Notes: generated by a model from the letters alone, not told the origin. A stretch of DNA of 64,000 nt from JBBQZO01 sp038207625 (GCA_038207625.1 JBBQZO010000004.1:1-64000), one strand, 5' to 3'; positions 16,154-26,173 are shown, numbered from the stretch's first letter. Numbers and translations are program-made.

Positions 16154-19100
16154 ATGAGCACATCTGAATTTTCGCAGGCGCTTGCGCCCCAGTTCGACAC
16201 CGGCCCCCTGTCATGGGTGATAGGGGAGATCGGCGATGCGCTGGAGCGCTCGAAGAATGCCCTGATGGACGCGGCGGCCAAGCTGGGCGAAGCCCAGTCG
16301 ACGCCGCTGCAGCACGCTCAAACCCATCTGCACCAAGCCCACGGGGCCCTGCTGATGGTCGATGTGGAAGGCGCCAGCCTGATGACGCAGGCGGCTGAAG
16401 AGGCGCTGGCGCGCTTCAAAGGCGGCGCGTTGGAATGCAACGTGGCCAACGCCCAGATCGTCGCCAACGCCTACCAGGCGCTGGTCGAATACATGGAAGA
16501 GCTGCTGACGGGGGCCTTGCCCCAGCCGGCCCGGCTGTTCCCCTATTACCGCGCCCTGCAAATGCTGCTCGGTGCATCACGCATCCATCCGGCCGACCTG
16601 TTCTTCACGAACCTGTCGGGCCAGCTCGACACGCGCGCCCAGGACGGACCGCCGCCCAATTACGTGGCCTGCCGGCGCCGCTTTGAAAAGGCGCTGCTGC
16701 CGTTCCTGAAAAGCACCGACAAGGACGTCCAGCGCACCCACGCGGCCGAGATGCAGGACGCCATCGGCGACGTCAGCGCGGCCCAGGCCGATCCGCAGGC
16801 GCGCACCTTCTGGTTCGCCATGCAGACCTTCGCCGAACTGGTGGCGACCGGTCAGCGCGACTCCGACCTGTACGTCAAGCAGCTGTTCGGCCTGATCAAT
16901 TTCCAGCTGCGCCGGCTGGCGCAAGGCATGGCCAGCCTGCCCGAGGGCATGCTGCGCGACGCGCTGTTCTTCATCGCCGCCGCCGCAGCGCCGACATCCG
17001 GCGCGCAGCGCCTGCGCAAGGCCTTCCGCCTCGACGGCATCGTGCCGGCCGACTATGAAAAGCAACGTTACGGCCAGGTCGACGCGGCCGCGCTGGGTGC
17101 GGCCAAGGACGCGCTGGTGCACGCCAAGTCCAGCTGGAGCCGGCTCGCCAGCGAGCACGATCCGGAACTGGAAGCGGGCTTCGAAGCCTCACTGGACACC
17201 CTGCTCGACGCCAGCACCCGGCTCGGCGTGAATGCGCTCACCCAGTTGTTGCAGGACCTGACCCGCGTGGCCACGGCCTCGATGATGTTCGGCCGCAGCG
17301 AGCAGCTGGGCATGGAAGTGGCCACCGCCTTGCTGTTTGTCGGCCACGGCCTGGACCAGATCCGCCGCCTGCCCGACGAATTCGATACCCACGCCGGTGT
17401 GATCGGCGCGCGCCTGCTGGCGCTGGGCGCCGGCGAAACGCCACCCGACGCCACCCCGTGGCAGGGCGAACTGTCGCGCCAGATCGAACAGGCGCAGACC
17501 GTCGCGGTGCTGGCCGCCGAGATGAAAACCGGTTTGCGCCACGTTGAAAAGGTACTCGACGATTACTACGCCGATCCGGCCAAACGCGCCACGCTGAGCC
17601 AGATCGAGCCGGTGCTGCACCAGCTCGAAGGCGCGCTGGCGATCCTTGATCAGGACGACGCGAAACTGGCCGCCGAACACGTGCGCGAGGCGGTGCGTGC
17701 TTTGGTGACGGCCGAAGGCAAGCCGGACCAGGAAGCGTCGTCGCTGCAGGACATCGCCCAAAACGTGGGCGCGCTGGGCTTTTTCATCGACATGCTGGCG
17801 CAAAATTTCGATGCGGCCAAACACCGCTTCCGCTTCGATACCAACGATGGCCTGTTGCGCGCGGTGCCGTTCGAGAAACTGAATGTGACCGAGGCGCCGA
17901 TCGTCGAACCGGAGGCGACCGCGCCGGTGTCGAGCGAGGCGCCCGTGGTGGCCGAGCCGGAGCCGGCGGTGCCGGCAGTGACGCCCGAAGCGAGCCAGTC
18001 CGCGCTCGACACCGATGCGGGCATCGAGGCCGAGCTGCTCGAAATCTTCATCATGGAAGCGCAGGAAGTGCTGGAGTTTGTCAGCGCCACCATCCCGGCC
18101 GCGCGCCAGGATCGTGCCAGCCAGGAAACGCTGACGATGCTGCGCCGTTCCTTCCACACCCTCAAGGGCAGTGGCCGGATGGTCGGCTTGACCCAGTTCG
18201 CCGACGCCGGCGCCGCCATCGAGCGCGTGATGAACCTGTGGTTGTCCGAAGCGCGTAGCGCCAACGACGACTTGCTGGGACTGCTCGACCGTGCCACCGC
18301 CGACATGACGGCCTGGGTCGCTGAATTGATCGAAAAAGGCCATTCCGCGCGCACCAGCGATGTGCTGGTCGCTGCAGCCGGGCGCATGCTCGATGGTGGC
18401 GCCTTCCACATCGAACCGGAACAAGCGGCCGAGGTGATCGACATCACCGCACTGGACGCACCGCACGAACCGGAGCAGCTGGAAACCTCGGAAGAAGCAC
18501 TCGCCGCGCCGCTCCAGTCGCACGGCAACGTGATTGAATTTCCCTCGAGCGCGCCGCGCCTGGTACCGCCGGAGCACAACACGCGCCGCATCGGCGAGCT
18601 GGAAATCGCCGTCCCGCTGTACAACATCTACCTGGCCGAAACCGATGAACTGGTGCGCTTGCTGCAGCAGGACTTCAGCGAGTGGCGCCATGAGCCGCAA
18701 CGTCCGGTCAGCAACGCGGCCCTGCACGCGGCCCATACGCTGACCGGTACTTCAGGCACAGTCGGTTTCAAGACCTTGTGTGAACTGGCCCATGCGCTGG
18801 AAATGGCGCTACTGGCCATGGCGCCGCCGGCGCCCGCGCTGGACGCCGAGCAGCATGACGTGATCGAAGCAGTGCTCGAACGTATCCGTCAGATGCTCAC
18901 CAGCTTTGCTCAGGGCGATCTGGCCGGTGCGCAGCCGGAAATGGTGGCGCAACTGCACGCGCTGTCCGAATACATGATGCGCCAATGTCCGCCGTCGCAC
19001 GATGACGAGGAGCCGGCCGACGACGAACATCTGAATCTGCTGTTTGCCGAAACGCTGACCAGCATCCACATTGATGACGCCGCTGCGCCGCCGGCCGCCA

Positions 19101-22100
19101 GTGCGGCTGCTGACGACGCGATCGAGGCCGAACTGGACGAAGCGCTGTCGGTCGACGCTGAACAACTGAGTGAGTCGGCGCCGCACGAGGCCGTACCGGC
19201 CAGCGCGGACGAGGCGATCGAAGCAGCGCTGGACGCAAGCCTGTCTGCCGACGCGGCGAGCGATGCATCGCTCGATCAGCTGCTGCCGGCCGAAGCGGAT
19301 GCGCAGGCCGATGCGGCGCTGGAAGAAGCACGCTCGGTCATCGCTGACGCCGCCGAGGCAGCGCCGGACCAAGCACCAAGCGTCAGCGCCGACGAGGCGA
19401 CCGAAGCGGCGCTGGACGAAGCACTGTCCGACGCTGTCGATCAAGCCCTCAATGCGGCGATGGAAGAGGCGCGCGCAGCCGAGGCGGACGCACATGCCGT
19501 CGAAGCCGCGGAGCTGTCATCGGGCGCGCCTGCCGATGAACATGGCGAGCTTGCGCCAGAAGAGCTGACCGACGTCATCGACCACGAGCCGGTAGTGGCC
19601 GCGCTGGACGAGCCGCACACCGGCGCAGCCGACGAGCAGCTCGAAGCGGCGCTGAAAGAGGCGCTGGCCATCATCGCCAACGACCACGTCGAGGCAACGC
19701 CGCACGAGGTGCCGGCCGATGCCGTCGAGGAGCGCGTTGTGTCCGAGCTGGTGCAGCCCGAGACCGTCGCGGTCGATGACGCTGTCGACACCGAGCCGGA
19801 AGAGATTCTGGCTGAAGCGGAGCCGGACGAGATTCTGGCTGAAGCGGAGCCCGAAGAGATTCTGGCGCCCGCCGCTCATGACGAGACCGACGCTGTGCAG
19901 GATGAGCCGCTCGTACTGGCCATCGACGACGCCGCCGATGTGCTGCCGGACGAGCCGCAGGCCGTCGTCGCCGACGAACACGCTGACGTGGCGCCGACTG
20001 AGGCACTGGTCGATGCCGATTTCAGCGATGCGCACGCCGAGCAGATCGGCGCCGACCTGCCGGCGCACGCAATGACGCCCGAGCCGGCCGAACCAGTGGC
20101 CGCAATTGCCGTATCGACGCCGGCGCCGGAAGCGCTGACGCTGGCCGACACCGCGCTGGTGCTGCCGACGACGCTGTCGGATCCGGACAATCTGCCCGAA
20201 GTGCTGGCAATTGCCAACACCTTCGGCGACGATCTCGATGCCGACCTGCTGCCGGTGTTCCTCGAAGAGGGCACCGACTTGCTGCCGCAGATCGGCCAGG
20301 CGCTGCGCAACTGGCAGCACACGCCGGGCGACACCAGCTACGCGCACACCTTGTTGCGCACGCTGCACACCGTCAAGGGCAGCGCGCGCATGGCCGGCGC
20401 GATGCGCCTTGGTCAGCATGCACACGAAATCGAAACACAGATCGAGAACATGCTGCACGCGGGCAGCGCCACGCCGTCCGCCTTCGACGAACTGATGGCC
20501 AACTACGACCATGCGCTGCTGTTGTTCGAGCAGTTGCAGGCGCCGGCCGTTGCTGCGCCGGTTGCGGCGCCATTGCCTGGCTTGCGGCTGCCGGAGAAGA
20601 GCGTCGACGAAGCACACGCCAACGCGGCCAAAACGCCGCTGGTGCGGGTGCGCGCCGACATTCTCGATCGCCTGGTCAACCAGGCCGGTGAAATTTCGAT
20701 CGCTCGCTCGAAGCTGGAAAATCAGGTCGACAACCTGAAGTCGTCGCTGTCTGACTTCTCGGAAAATCTGGGCCGCTTGCGTCGTCAACTGCGCGAAGTG
20801 GAAATGCAGGCCGAATCGCAAATCGCTTCGCGCATGGCCATTTCCAGCGAACGCGAATTCGATCCGCTCGAATTTGACCGCTTCACCCGCTTGCAGGAAC
20901 TGACCCGCATGATGGCCGAGAGCGTCAACGACGTCGCGTCCTTCCATGAGAGTCTGACCCGCACGGTCGATGATGCGAACGGCGACCTGAGCCAGCAAGC
21001 GCGGATGACACGCGACTTGCAGCGCGATCTGATGCGCGTGCGGATGGTGCCGTTTGCCAGCATTGGCGAACGCCTGTTCAAGGTGGCCCGCCAGGCCGCC
21101 AAGGAAACCGACAAACGCGTCAACTTGGACATTCGCGGTGGCGGCGTCGAGATTGACCGAAGCGTGCTCGAACAGATGGCCGCGCCGTTCGAACATCTGC
21201 TGCGCAACGCGATCGTGCATGGCGTCGAGGCGCGCACCGTGCGCCTGGCGCACGGCAAGAGCGAAATCGGCGAACTGCTGGTGCAGGTGAGCCAGCAGGG
21301 TAACGAGGTCGTCATCGAATTTAGCGATGACGGCGCCGGGCTCGATCTGGCGAGGATTCGCGCCAAGGCGCACGCCAGCGGCTTGCTGTTGCCTGGCCAG
21401 GATCTGAGCGACGCATTGGCAGCGGACTTGATTTTCGAGCCGGGCCTGTCGACCGCCGACGAACTGACCGAGCTGGCCGGACGCGGTGTCGGTATGGACG
21501 TGGTGCGCTCCGAAGCCCAGGCTTTGGGCGGACACGTGGCCATCTCGACCGAAGCGGGCAAGGGCGCACGCTTTAACATTCACTTGCCGCTGACCCTCGC
21601 CGTGACGCAGGTGGTGCTGGTCAACAGTGGCGGGCGGATCCACGCGCTGCCATCGATCCTGGTCGAGCAAGTGCTGCAGATGAAAGAGGCGCTGGTCATC
21701 CAGGCGCAGGCGCAAGGCTCGGTCCAGTATCAGGGCCAGGCCGTGACGATGCACTACTTGCCGGCCTTGCTGGGCGACGCGGAAGCGCGCCCGCAAACGC
21801 AGCGTTCCTGCCCGGTGCTGATCCTGAAAAACGGCGCCGACCGGCTGGCGCTGCATGTCGACGAGGTGGTCGGTAACCGCGAGGTGGTGGTCAAGAACAT
21901 CGGGCCTCAGCTCTCGCGCATGATCGGCATCGCTGGCGCCACCGTGCTCGGCTCGGGCGACATCGTGCTGATCCTGAACCCGGTCGCGCTGGCCCATCAC
22001 ATCGCCTACAGCGCCGATCGTCCGGCGACCGGCGTGGCGCCGGTGCGCGAAGTGCGCACGCTGCGTCCGCGCGAAAACGTCATCATGGTGGTCGACGATT

Positions 22101-22453
22101 CGTTGACGGTGCGCCGCGTCACCCAGCGTCTGCTGGAACGCGAGGGCTATCAGGTGTTGCTGGCCAAGGACGGCGTCGACGCGCTCGAGCAGTTGCAAGG
22201 CGTCGTGCCCGACCTGATGCTGGTCGATATCGAAATGCCGCGCATGGACGGCTTCGACTTGACGCGCAACGTGCGCGGCGACGAACGCACCCGCGCCGTG
22301 CCGATCATCATGATCACCTCGCGCACGGCTGACAAGCACCGCAACTACGCGCTGGACCTGGGCGTGAACGCCTACTTCGGCAAGCCGTTCCAGGAGACGG
22401 TACTGCTGGCGGCCATCGCCGGCCTGCTGCAACTGGAAGTGCCTGTGGCCTGA
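16154..22453 (+). CDS. chpA: ChpA/PilL hybrid chemosensory histidine kinase
   Basis: 2099 residues. This is the central CheA-type kinase of the Pil-Chp system, passing phosphate to PilG and PilH. Domains in order: an N-terminal helical region with degenerate Hpt-like modules; Hpt with His668 (RRSFHTLKGSGRMVGL); Hpt-like with His861 (HAAHTLTGTSGT); an acidic Ala/Asp/Glu linker (about 965-1340); Hpt with His1405 (RTLHTVKGSARMAGA); the CheA dimerisation helices; the ATPase domain with HLLRNAIVHGVE (Asn1685), DDGAGLD and GRGVGMDVV; a CheW-like domain (about 1815-1955); and a C-terminal receiver with phosphoacceptor Asp2025 (LVDIEMPRMDGFD). Fewer Hpt domains are intact than in P. aeruginosa ChpA. 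The gene starts 31 bases after pilJ and ends the operon; a hairpin follows. Confidence 0.95.
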   Translation: MSTSEFSQALAPQFDTGPLSWVIGEIGDALERSKNALMDAAAKLGEAQSTPLQHAQTHLHQAHGALLMVDVEGASLMTQAAEEALARFKGGALECNVANAQIVANAYQALVEYMEELLTGALPQPARLFPYYRALQMLLGASRIHPADLFFTNLSGQLDTRAQDGPPPNYVACRRRFEKALLPFLKSTDKDVQRTHAAEMQDAIGDVSAAQADPQARTFWFAMQTFAELVATGQRDSDLYVKQLFGLINFQLRRLAQGMASLPEGMLRDALFFIAAAAAPTSGAQRLRKAFRLDGIVPADYEKQRYGQVDAAALGAAKDALVHAKSSWSRLASEHDPELEAGFEASLDTLLDASTRLGVNALTQLLQDLTRVATASMMFGRSEQLGMEVATALLFVGHGLDQIRRLPDEFDTHAGVIGARLLALGAGETPPDATPWQGELSRQIEQAQTVAVLAAEMKTGLRHVEKVLDDYYADPAKRATLSQIEPVLHQLEGALAILDQDDAKLAAEHVREAVRALVTAEGKPDQEASSLQDIAQNVGALGFFIDMLAQNFDAAKHRFRFDTNDGLLRAVPFEKLNVTEAPIVEPEATAPVSSEAPVVAEPEPAVPAVTPEASQSALDTDAGIEAELLEIFIMEAQEVLEFVSATIPAARQDRASQETLTMLRRSFHTLKGSGRMVGLTQFADAGAAIERVMNLWLSEARSANDDLLGLLDRATADMTAWVAELIEKGHSARTSDVLVAAAGRMLDGGAFHIEPEQAAEVIDITALDAPHEPEQLETSEEALAAPLQSHGNVIEFPSSAPRLVPPEHNTRRIGELEIAVPLYNIYLAETDELVRLLQQDFSEWRHEPQRPVSNAALHAAHTLTGTSGTVGFKTLCELAHALEMALLAMAPPAPALDAEQHDVIEAVLERIRQMLTSFAQGDLAGAQPEMVAQLHALSEYMMRQCPPSHDDEEPADDEHLNLLFAETLTSIHIDDAAAPPAASAAADDAIEAELDEALSVDAEQLSESAPHEAVPASADEAIEAALDASLSADAASDASLDQLLPAEADAQADAALEEARSVIADAAEAAPDQAPSVSADEATEAALDEALSDAVDQALNAAMEEARAAEADAHAVEAAELSSGAPADEHGELAPEELTDVIDHEPVVAALDEPHTGAADEQLEAALKEALAIIANDHVEATPHEVPADAVEERVVSELVQPETVAVDDAVDTEPEEILAEAEPDEILAEAEPEEILAPAAHDETDAVQDEPLVLAIDDAADVLPDEPQAVVADEHADVAPTEALVDADFSDAHAEQIGADLPAHAMTPEPAEPVAAIAVSTPAPEALTLADTALVLPTTLSDPDNLPEVLAIANTFGDDLDADLLPVFLEEGTDLLPQIGQALRNWQHTPGDTSYAHTLLRTLHTVKGSARMAGAMRLGQHAHEIETQIENMLHAGSATPSAFDELMANYDHALLLFEQLQAPAVAAPVAAPLPGLRLPEKSVDEAHANAAKTPLVRVRADILDRLVNQAGEISIARSKLENQVDNLKSSLSDFSENLGRLRRQLREVEMQAESQIASRMAISSEREFDPLEFDRFTRLQELTRMMAESVNDVASFHESLTRTVDDANGDLSQQARMTRDLQRDLMRVRMVPFASIGERLFKVARQAAKETDKRVNLDIRGGGVEIDRSVLEQMAAPFEHLLRNAIVHGVEARTVRLAHGKSEIGELLVQVSQQGNEVVIEFSDDGAGLDLARIRAKAHASGLLLPGQDLSDALAADLIFEPGLSTADELTELAGRGVGMDVVRSEAQALGGHVAISTEAGKGARFNIHLPLTLAVTQVVLVNSGGRIHALPSILVEQVLQMKEALVIQAQAQGSVQYQGQAVTMHYLPALLGDAEARPQTQRSCPVLILKNGADRLALHVDEVVGNREVVVKNIGPQLSRMIGIAGATVLGSGDIVLILNPVALAHHIAYSADRPATGVAPVREVRTLRPRENVIMVVDDSLTVRRVTQRLLEREGYQVLLAKDGVDALEQLQGVVPDLMLVDIEMPRMDGFDLTRNVRGDERTRAVPIIMITSRTADKHRNYALDLGVNAYFGKPFQETVLLAAIAGLLQLEVPVA
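19799..19870 (+). repeat. 27-base tandem repeat inside the chpA acidic linker
   Basis: Two and two-thirds nearly identical 27-base units encode EEILAEAEP, DEILAEAEP and EEILAP in frame. Units start at 19799, 19826 and 19853. Length changes here would alter the linker by nine residues without breaking the frame. Confidence 0.85.
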
Positions 22454-22797
22454 CCCGAGCGCGCATCAACCGCCTAACGCCCCGTCGTCGCAGCAATGCG
22501 CGGCGGGGCGTTGTTCATTGTGTCGCGCGCCCCGATGGATCATCGTCTGACTGGTCCGGCGCGGCTTCACCGTCCGAGTGACGCGCGACTTGGGGGCGCG
22601 GGCGAGCCAGTGGGTCGCTCCGGCCGCCTTGCGGCGCAGCGCGCTCAACGAAGGCTTGACGCCCGCTGCGCCGGCATCATTGGCGCCAGCCGACACGATG
22701 CGCTCTTACTCTGCGGCGCATGCCGGCGCGACTGCATGCGCCGCTGATCGATGGCATCGAGCGCAATGCAGGTTTATTAGGCGCCGACGGACGAGAT
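22454..22797. other. Intergenic region between chpA and lipocalin
   Basis: 344 bases between the convergent ends of chpA and the lipocalin gene. It starts with the hairpin at 22476-22512. The rest shows no credible gene; the short open frames on both strands lack ribosome-binding sites and family character. Confidence 0.5.
22476..22512 (+). terminator. Hairpin after chpA
   Basis: AACGCCCCG (22476-22484) pairs with CGGGGCGTT (22504-22512), followed by the modestly T-rich GTTCATTGTG. It lies 23 bases past the chpA stop and probably ends the pil-chp transcript. Confidence 0.6.
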
Positions 22798-23367
22798 TTA
22801 GTCCTGTTTGGTGACGTCCAGTTGGCGGATATCGAAACCCTTTTGAGTAAGCCTTCCCAGCAGAGCGTCATAGGCTTTCTGGTCGATGTGAGGGGTGCGC
22901 GACAGGATCCACAGGTACTTTCTTTTCGGTTCGCTCACCGCCACCAACTGATATCGCTCGTCGAGATCGATTACCCAGTAATCGCCCCAGACGGCGGGAA
23001 GAAACGCCATCCATTCTGGCGCGAAGCGCACTTCCAGCTTGGCCGAACTACGCGCGCCCAACTGGCGTGCCGCGCCGATGGCCACACTGCTTGCGCCGTC
23101 TTCAAGTCGGCAGCGGTTGATCACCTGCACCTTGCCATCGGCCTTGAGGCTGTATTCGGCCTTGGTGTTGCCGGTACATTTTTTCTGGAACCAGTTCGGA
23201 AATTTGGCGATTTCGAACCACGTTCCCATGTAGCGCGCAACGTCCAGAGTCTCGATCGTACTGAGTGGTGCATTCGCGCCGCGGGCATCGCTTTGGGCCA
23301 GCGCATTGTGCTGGATGGCGGCCAAGGAGCACAGGCACAAGAGCGAACTAATCAATGTATGTTTCAT
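22798..23367 (-). CDS. blc: Bacterial lipocalin (Blc family)
   Basis: 189 residues with an N-terminal signal peptide (ISSLLCLCSLAAIQHNALAQ). Its final residues do not form a clean lipobox, so it may be periplasmic rather than a lipoprotein like E. coli Blc. The lipocalin signature GTWFEIAKFPNWFQKKC, the later DYWVIDLDERYQLVAVSEP and YLWILSRTP define the family. These proteins bind lysophospholipids or other hydrophobic ligands under envelope stress. The gene lies just downstream of the photolyase gene on the same strand (45 bases), an association also seen in other proteobacteria. Confidence 0.92.
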   Translation of the reverse strand: MKHTLISSLLCLCSLAAIQHNALAQSDARGANAPLSTIETLDVARYMGTWFEIAKFPNWFQKKCTGNTKAEYSLKADGKVQVINRCRLEDGASSVAIGAARQLGARSSAKLEVRFAPEWMAFLPAVWGDYWVIDLDERYQLVAVSEPKRKYLWILSRTPHIDQKAYDALLGRLTQKGFDIRQLDVTKQD

Positions 23368-23412
23368 GGCGGGTTCTTATGTTAAGCGGCAACGATATTA
23401 TTGACGTTTCGG

Positions 23413-24885
23413 CTAATTGACGGCGCTCGATTTGACGACCGCGTAACGGGCCAGCGTGCGTTCGCGCGCCTTGGCGTGATCGACAATCGGTTCGGGGTAG
23501 TCGATACCGAGGCGCACGCCATGCTGCTCGAGCAGCATGCGCGGCACCAGCCAGGGCGCGTGGATCTGTTCGTCGTCCAGTGCGGCAAGCTGGGGCAGGT
23601 AGCGCCGGATGAAGCGCCCCTTGGCATCGAATTTGCCCGACTGGGTCAGCGGATTGAAGATGCGAAACCACGGCTGGGCGTCGCAACCGGACGAGGCCGC
23701 CCACTGCCAGCCGCCGTTGTTGGCGGACAGGTCGAAGTCGTTCAGGTGCTGGGCAAAGTACTGTTCGCCGCGGCGCCAGTCGATGCCCAGGTCCTTGATC
23801 AGGAAGCAGGCGCTGACCATGCGCAGGCGGTTGTGCATATAGCCGCTTTGGTTCAGCTGGGCCATTGCCGCATCGACCAGCGGATAGCCGGTGCGCCCTT
23901 CGCACCAAGCCGCAAACAGTGCGTCGGCCTGGTCGCCGGTTTCCCATTCGATCGCCTCGAATGCCGGTTTGAAGGCATGCTCGACGACGTGCGGGAACTG
24001 GAACAGGATCATCTGGTAGAACTCGCGCCAGATCAGTTCGGCCAGCCAGACGGGTGCGCCATCGCCGCCGGCGCCGTGTTCGATCAGCGCGCGCACGCTG
24101 CGCACCAGATAGCGGATCGACACGGTGCCAAAGCGCAGGTGCAGCGACAGGTAGGACGGCCCCTTGATGGCCGGGAAGTCGCGCGCCGTGCCGTAGTCGG
24201 CGATGCGGCTGAGAAAATCGTCAAACAGGCGCGCGCCCCCTGACATGCCGCTTGGAATCGCCAAGGAAGCCAGATTGGTGGGCAAAAATCCCAGTTCGGC
24301 CAGGCTGGGCAACGCAGACTCGGCCGTGTTGGCCGGCGCCGGCGCCAGTCGGGCGGCCAGCGACTCGACCGGGAAAGCGTCAAGCACGGCCGGCTCCAGC
24401 GCAAGCCGTTTGAGCCAGGCGTTCTTGTAGGGCGTAAACACCGTGTACGGTTTCTGGGACAGCGTGAGCAGTTCGCTCTTTTCGAACACCACCTGGTCCT
24501 TGTAGCTGAACCAGGCGCGTCCGGCCTGCGCCAGCGCCGCCGCCACGCGCGCGTCGCGCGCAATGGCCTGCGGCTCGTAGTCGCCGTTGGCAAACACGGC
24601 ATCGACGCCCAGTTGCTCGGCCAGCGTCACGATGGCGCCGGCGTCTGGCGCGTGCAGCACGATCAGGTGGCCGCCCAGCGCGCGCAGCTCAGCGTCCAGT
24701 TCGGCGATGCAGGCATGGATGAACTCGACGCGCCGGTCAGCACGCGGCAATGCCGCCAGAATCGACTGGTCGTACAGAAAGACGCAATGCACGCGCTCGC
24801 TGTTGGCCAGCGCATGATGCAAGGCGGCATGATCAAAGGCGCGCAGGTCGCGCCGAAACCACATCAGGGCATTTTTCGATCTCAT
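23413..24885 (-). CDS. phrB: Deoxyribodipyrimidine photolyase
   Basis: 490 residues from ATG 24885; a TTG upstream is less likely. The enzyme uses blue light, FADH- and an antenna cofactor to split cyclobutane pyrimidine dimers. The N-terminal antenna domain starts ALMWFRRDLRAFDHAALHHA. The FAD-binding domain shows LSLHLRFGTVSIR, ELIWREFYQMIL, GRTGYPLVDAAMAQL, MHNRLRMVSACFL, and NNGGWQWAASSGCDAQPWFR followed by IFNPL. A candidate promoter with good spacing lies at 24915-24943. Confidence 0.96.
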   Translation of the reverse strand: MRSKNALMWFRRDLRAFDHAALHHALANSERVHCVFLYDQSILAALPRADRRVEFIHACIAELDAELRALGGHLIVLHAPDAGAIVTLAEQLGVDAVFANGDYEPQAIARDARVAAALAQAGRAWFSYKDQVVFEKSELLTLSQKPYTVFTPYKNAWLKRLALEPAVLDAFPVESLAARLAPAPANTAESALPSLAELGFLPTNLASLAIPSGMSGGARLFDDFLSRIADYGTARDFPAIKGPSYLSLHLRFGTVSIRYLVRSVRALIEHGAGGDGAPVWLAELIWREFYQMILFQFPHVVEHAFKPAFEAIEWETGDQADALFAAWCEGRTGYPLVDAAMAQLNQSGYMHNRLRMVSACFLIKDLGIDWRRGEQYFAQHLNDFDLSANNGGWQWAASSGCDAQPWFRIFNPLTQSGKFDAKGRFIRRYLPQLAALDDEQIHAPWLVPRMLLEQHGVRLGIDYPEPIVDHAKARERTLARYAVVKSSAVN

Positions 24886-24914
24886 TATCGTGTGCGGGGT
24901 CAAACCCGGTGTAA

Positions 24915-24943
24915 TTTATACTCTCTACCATCAATAGTGGCAG
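24915..24943 (-). promoter_or_regulatory. Candidate sigma-70 promoter of phrB
   Basis: On the minus strand, CTGCCA (24943-24938) and TATAAA (24920-24915) are separated by exactly 17 bases, matching the consensus at four and five of six positions. The phrB start lies 30 bases downstream. Confidence 0.5.
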
Positions 24944-25075
24944 CAAAGGGGGGATCTGCGCTTTGGGTCGCTGTGGGCGCAAATCAGTGTAAACTATCGA
25001 AAAGTCCACAATACCAGTTTGCGCCCTCATCCGTGGCTTCACGGTGCATGCGCAAGTCTGCAGAGAGCACACCAT

Positions 25076-25732
25076 ATGAAAAAAAGCAAAGTTGGCAAAG
25101 CTCTACCGAATCCCGGACTGTCCGAGCCGGAAGACGATGCGATGGCCCATGCGCCCGTGCGCGGGCTTGACCTGAACCTGGCCAACCACTTTTTGATCGC
25201 CATGCCGGCGATGGAGGATCCGATCTTCGGTGGCGCCGTCGTCTACATCTGCGAGCACAACGAGAAAGGCGTGCTGGGCGTGGTCATCAACAAGCCGACC
25301 GACATGACGATGCAGGTGCTGTTTGAACGCATCGACCTGAAGCTGTCGGACGGGTTGCTCATGCCCATTGTCAACGAGCCGATCATGTTCGGCGGTCCCG
25401 TGCAGGACGACCGCGGCTTTGTGCTGCATACGCCAGGTGCCAAGTATTCGTCGTCGTTGCGCGTCACCGACGAGGTTGCCTTCACGACGTCGATCGACGT
25501 GCTCGAGGCGGTCGCGGCCGGTGCCGGTCCGCAGCGTCTGCTGGTGTCGATCGGCTACGCCGGCTGGAGCCCCGGCCAGTTGGAAGACGAGATCGGCCGC
25601 AACGGCTGGCTGACGGTGGGCGCCGACGCGCACGTGCTGTTCGACCTGCCCATCGAGGAGCGCTACACGGCCGCCATCCGCCTGCTCGGCATCGACCCGA
25701 TGATGCTCAACGCCGAGGCCGGTCATGCGTGA
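25076..25732 (+). CDS. yqgE: UPF0301/YqgE (AlgH-like) protein
   Basis: 218 residues from ATG 25076; an internal ATG at 25142 would give the shorter family-typical form. Conserved blocks are NHFLIAMPAMEDPIFGGAVV, GVLGVVINKPTDM, MFGGPVQDDRGFVLH and LVSIGYAGWSPGQLEDE. The family has no agreed biochemical role; in Pseudomonas, AlgH mutation affects alginate production. It is commonly encoded directly before ruvX, as here, and probably opens the operon that continues into pyrR-pyrB. Confidence 0.93.
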   Translation: MKKSKVGKALPNPGLSEPEDDAMAHAPVRGLDLNLANHFLIAMPAMEDPIFGGAVVYICEHNEKGVLGVVINKPTDMTMQVLFERIDLKLSDGLLMPIVNEPIMFGGPVQDDRGFVLHTPGAKYSSSLRVTDEVAFTTSIDVLEAVAAGAGPQRLLVSIGYAGWSPGQLEDEIGRNGWLTVGADAHVLFDLPIEERYTAAIRLLGIDPMMLNAEAGHA

Positions 25733-25765
25733 GGGCGCGCGCGGCCATGCGCCGGGATCGCTTCT

Positions 25766-26173
25766 GTGAGCAGCACCCCGATCGACATCGTGTTCGGGTT
25801 TGACTTCGGCATCAAACGCATCGGCATGGCGATGGGCAATACCCTCACGTGCCAGGCCCAGCCACTGTCGGTCATCAAGGCAATCGACAACGCGGCGCGC
25901 TTCGCCGCGATCGATGCCTTGATCGCCGAATGGCAGCCCAAGCAACTGGTGGTCGGCATCCCGTTTCATCCGGACGGGGCCGAGCACGAGATGACGCTGC
26001 GCTGCCGTCGGTTTGCCAATCAGTTACACGGCCGCTTCAACCTGCCTGTCGTGCTGGTCGACGAGCGTTACTCGTCGGCCGTGATCAGCGCCAAGCGGGG
26101 CGAGGTCATCGACGACAAGGCCGCCTCCATCATTTTGCAACAATATTTTGACGATCATGCCAACCACAACTAA
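25766..26173 (+). CDS. ruvX: RuvX/YqgF family putative pre-16S rRNA nuclease
   Basis: 135 residues from GTG 25766. The RNase H-like fold is shown by VFGFDFGIKRIGMAMGN with the first catalytic Asp, LVVGIPFHPDG, LVDERYSSA and the terminal VIDDKAASIILQQYFD. The family processes the 5' end of 16S rRNA in E. coli and was earlier proposed as a Holliday junction resolvase. It lies 33 bases after yqgE and overlaps pyrR by 17 bases, so translation is likely coupled. Confidence 0.93.
   Translation: MSSTPIDIVFGFDFGIKRIGMAMGNTLTCQAQPLSVIKAIDNAARFAAIDALIAEWQPKQLVVGIPFHPDGAEHEMTLRCRRFANQLHGRFNLPVVLVDERYSSAVISAKRGEVIDDKAASIILQQYFDDHANHN

Noticed and set aside
19517..22432. 971-codon open frame antisense to the 3' part of chpA
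   Set aside because: High GC in codon third positions of chpA removes stops on the other strand. The translation is His/Arg/Gln-rich with no domain, and chpA on the plus strand has clear domains.
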